From: an uncultured Pseudomonas sp.
GTDB lineage: Bacteria; Pseudomonadota; Gammaproteobacteria; Pseudomonadales; Pseudomonadaceae
DNA: 7,103 bases
Reading direction: 5' to 3'
Assembly: GCA_937863915.1 (NCBI GenBank)
Contig: CALMID010000152.1
Coordinates: 1 to 7,103 of the forward strand
Of the stretch, positions 6,273-7,103 are shown one piece after another (the stretch's first letter is position 1; the number at the start of each line of letters is the position of its first letter). A model generated the notes under the pieces. It was given only the letters and a program-made list of their open reading frames with translations, was not told where the DNA came from and did no database searches. The translations under genes and the position numbers were made by a program.

Positions 6273-6299
6273 AAAAAGCCCGCAAAAGCGGGCTTTTTT
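6273..6299 (+). terminator. Intrinsic terminator after the lipoprotein gene
   Basis: GCCCGC (6278-6283), loop AAAA, GCGGGC (6288-6293), then six Ts (6294-6299). Five As before the stem can pair with the Ts, extending it to 11 pairs and making it potentially bidirectional. It begins 17 bases after the lipoprotein stop codon. It is the only canonical intrinsic terminator I found in the window. Confidence 0.95.
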
Positions 6300-6384
6300 G
6301 TGCCATTGATAATCACAGAAGCGCCATAACGGCACACAGATCAACGCTGACAGCCATCAATCAAAAGGCGATGAGATAGCGGCC

Positions 6385-6390
6385 TATACT
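6385..6390 (+). promoter_or_regulatory. Candidate -10 element of the CHASE4 sensor gene
   Basis: TATACT lies 34 bases upstream of ATG 6425, after the terminator and in an A/T-richer stretch. At 16-18 base spacing only A-rich, non-consensus sequence is seen (around 6361-6368), so the -35 is weak or an activator is needed. The predicted leader of about 28 bases contains GAGAG (6414-6418), 6 bases before the ATG. The rest of the 6300-6424 gap shows nothing else convincing. Confidence 0.4.
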
Positions 6391-6424
6391 CAAAGAGAAG
6401 TCGCCTACGCCGCGAGAGTTTTTC

Positions 6425-7103
6425 ATGCCCCTGCGCCGCCGCCTGCTCCTGTTGTTTCTGCCGCTGATGCTGATCAGCCTGGGCGCCGTGTGGCTGCTCA
6501 GCCAGCACCTGCTGCTGCAGCGTTTCGACCAGCTGGACGCCGATCATCTGGCCGAGTCGGCCAACCAGCTGCACCGCGAACTGCACCAGCAGATGGAACA
6601 CCTGCAGACCCTGAGCCGCGACTGGGCCTGGTGGGATGACAGCTATCGCTTCATCGAGCAGCGCAACCCGGAATACCGCAGCAGCAACCTGACCCAGGAC
6701 ACCCTGGACAACCTCGGCCTGCACTTCATCCTGCTCTACGACCGTCAGGGCCGCCTGATCGAAGATATCTGGCATGTCCCCGCGTCCGAACAACTGCCCG
6801 GCCTGCAACTGGATCGCCAGCACGATCCGACACTGATCAAGCTGCGCACACTCAACCAGCTGGCTCGCAGCGGCTTCAACCAATACCGCGAGAATCCTGT
6901 CGACAGCCGTTCCGAGTGGTTCAACCTCGACCGCCACCCCATGCTGGCCACCAGCACGCCGATCAGTAACTCCGATGCCGACGAGCGCTCCAATGGCACC
7001 TTGGTGATGGGTTTCTTCATCACCAGCGAATGGCAAAAGGGCCTGGAAAATCGCCTGCTGCAGAAACTGGTGCTGGAAGACAACTCTCGTACTCCGGGCA
7101 AGG
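6425..7103 (+). CDS. CHASE4-domain membrane sensor, N-terminal part (probable cyclic-di-GMP enzyme)
   Basis: The frame from ATG 6425 stays open to the window end (226 complete codons, no stop). It starts MPLRRR, a basic cytoplasmic anchor, followed by TM1 at about 7-25. A periplasmic region follows with the CHASE4 signature: DWAWWDDSYRFIE at about 66-78, then YRSSNL and LGLHFILLYDRQGRL, and later a strand GTLVMGFFI. In bacteria CHASE4 is usually followed by a second TM, HAMP or PAS, and GGDEF and/or EAL domains that make or degrade cyclic-di-GMP; a histidine kinase output is the alternative. That output part lies outside the window, so enzyme type is inference. GAGAG at 6414-6418 supports the start. 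The gene follows a strong terminator, so it is transcribed separately from the lipoprotein gene. Confidence 0.85.
   Translation, partial: MPLRRRLLLLFLPLMLISLGAVWLLSQHLLLQRFDQLDADHLAESANQLHRELHQQMEHLQTLSRDWAWWDDSYRFIEQRNPEYRSSNLTQDTLDNLGLHFILLYDRQGRLIEDIWHVPASEQLPGLQLDRQHDPTLIKLRTLNQLARSGFNQYRENPVDSRSEWFNLDRHPMLATSTPISNSDADERSNGTLVMGFFITSEWQKGLENRLLQKLVLEDNSRTPGK

Noticed and set aside
5839..6306. 155-residue minus-strand open frame opposite the lipoprotein
   Set aside because: It starts beyond the terminator hairpin, reads through it, and has low-complexity Gly/Ala/Val text; it is a shadow.
6341..7036. 231-residue minus-strand open frame at the right end
   Set aside because: It is antisense to the CHASE4 gene, whose plus-strand frame shows a TM segment, domain signature and ribosome site.

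Overview
The window looks like a chromosomal segment of a high-G+C gammaproteobacterium, most likely a Pseudomonas or close relative. Codon use is strongly G/C-ending, and the gene types are typical of that group: a MalT-like LuxR regulator, an OmpR-type two-component pair, a YajG-type lipoprotein and a CHASE4 membrane sensor. I see no phage, transposon, CRISPR, tRNA or rRNA sequence. The species call is inference from style and protein families.

Layout. Positions 2-91 hold the last codons of a plus-strand gene that converges on a very large minus-strand regulator (122-2848), an ATP-binding MalT-like protein with a C-terminal LuxR helix-turn-helix. Upstream of it, on the same strand, lies a 72-residue exported protein of unknown function (2966-3184). 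Next, still on the minus strand, is a compact operon read from right to left: a 74-residue, three-cysteine small protein (5315-5539), an OmpR-family response regulator (4569-5255) and its histidine kinase (3305-4579). The last two overlap by 11 bases. The pair resembles the CprR/CprS group of pseudomonads, known for responding to cationic antimicrobial peptides, but that assignment is from memory. From 5540 rightward the genes are on the plus strand: a YajG-family outer-membrane lipoprotein (5674-6255) closed by a clear intrinsic terminator (6273-6299), then the start of a CHASE4-domain membrane sensor (from 6425) that runs off the end of the window.

How it fits together. This is a sensing and regulatory neighbourhood: two signalling systems, two small proteins with no assigned role, an envelope lipoprotein and a probable cyclic-di-GMP sensor. 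The best non-coding signal is the 59-base gap just upstream of the response regulator. It contains two GGCTTA hexamers exactly 11 bases apart, the usual geometry of an OmpR-family binding box. A plausible -10 lies at the right distance, inside a perfect 15-base palindrome. This suggests the response regulator and kinase have their own internal, probably autoregulated promoter.

No stretch longer than 300 bases lacks a gene; the largest gap is 6256-6424. Very long open frames on the plus strand opposite the big regulator and the kinase are high-G+C shadows and are not annotated. The window does not show an obviously new multi-gene system; the two small proteins and the internal promoter are the parts most worth following.
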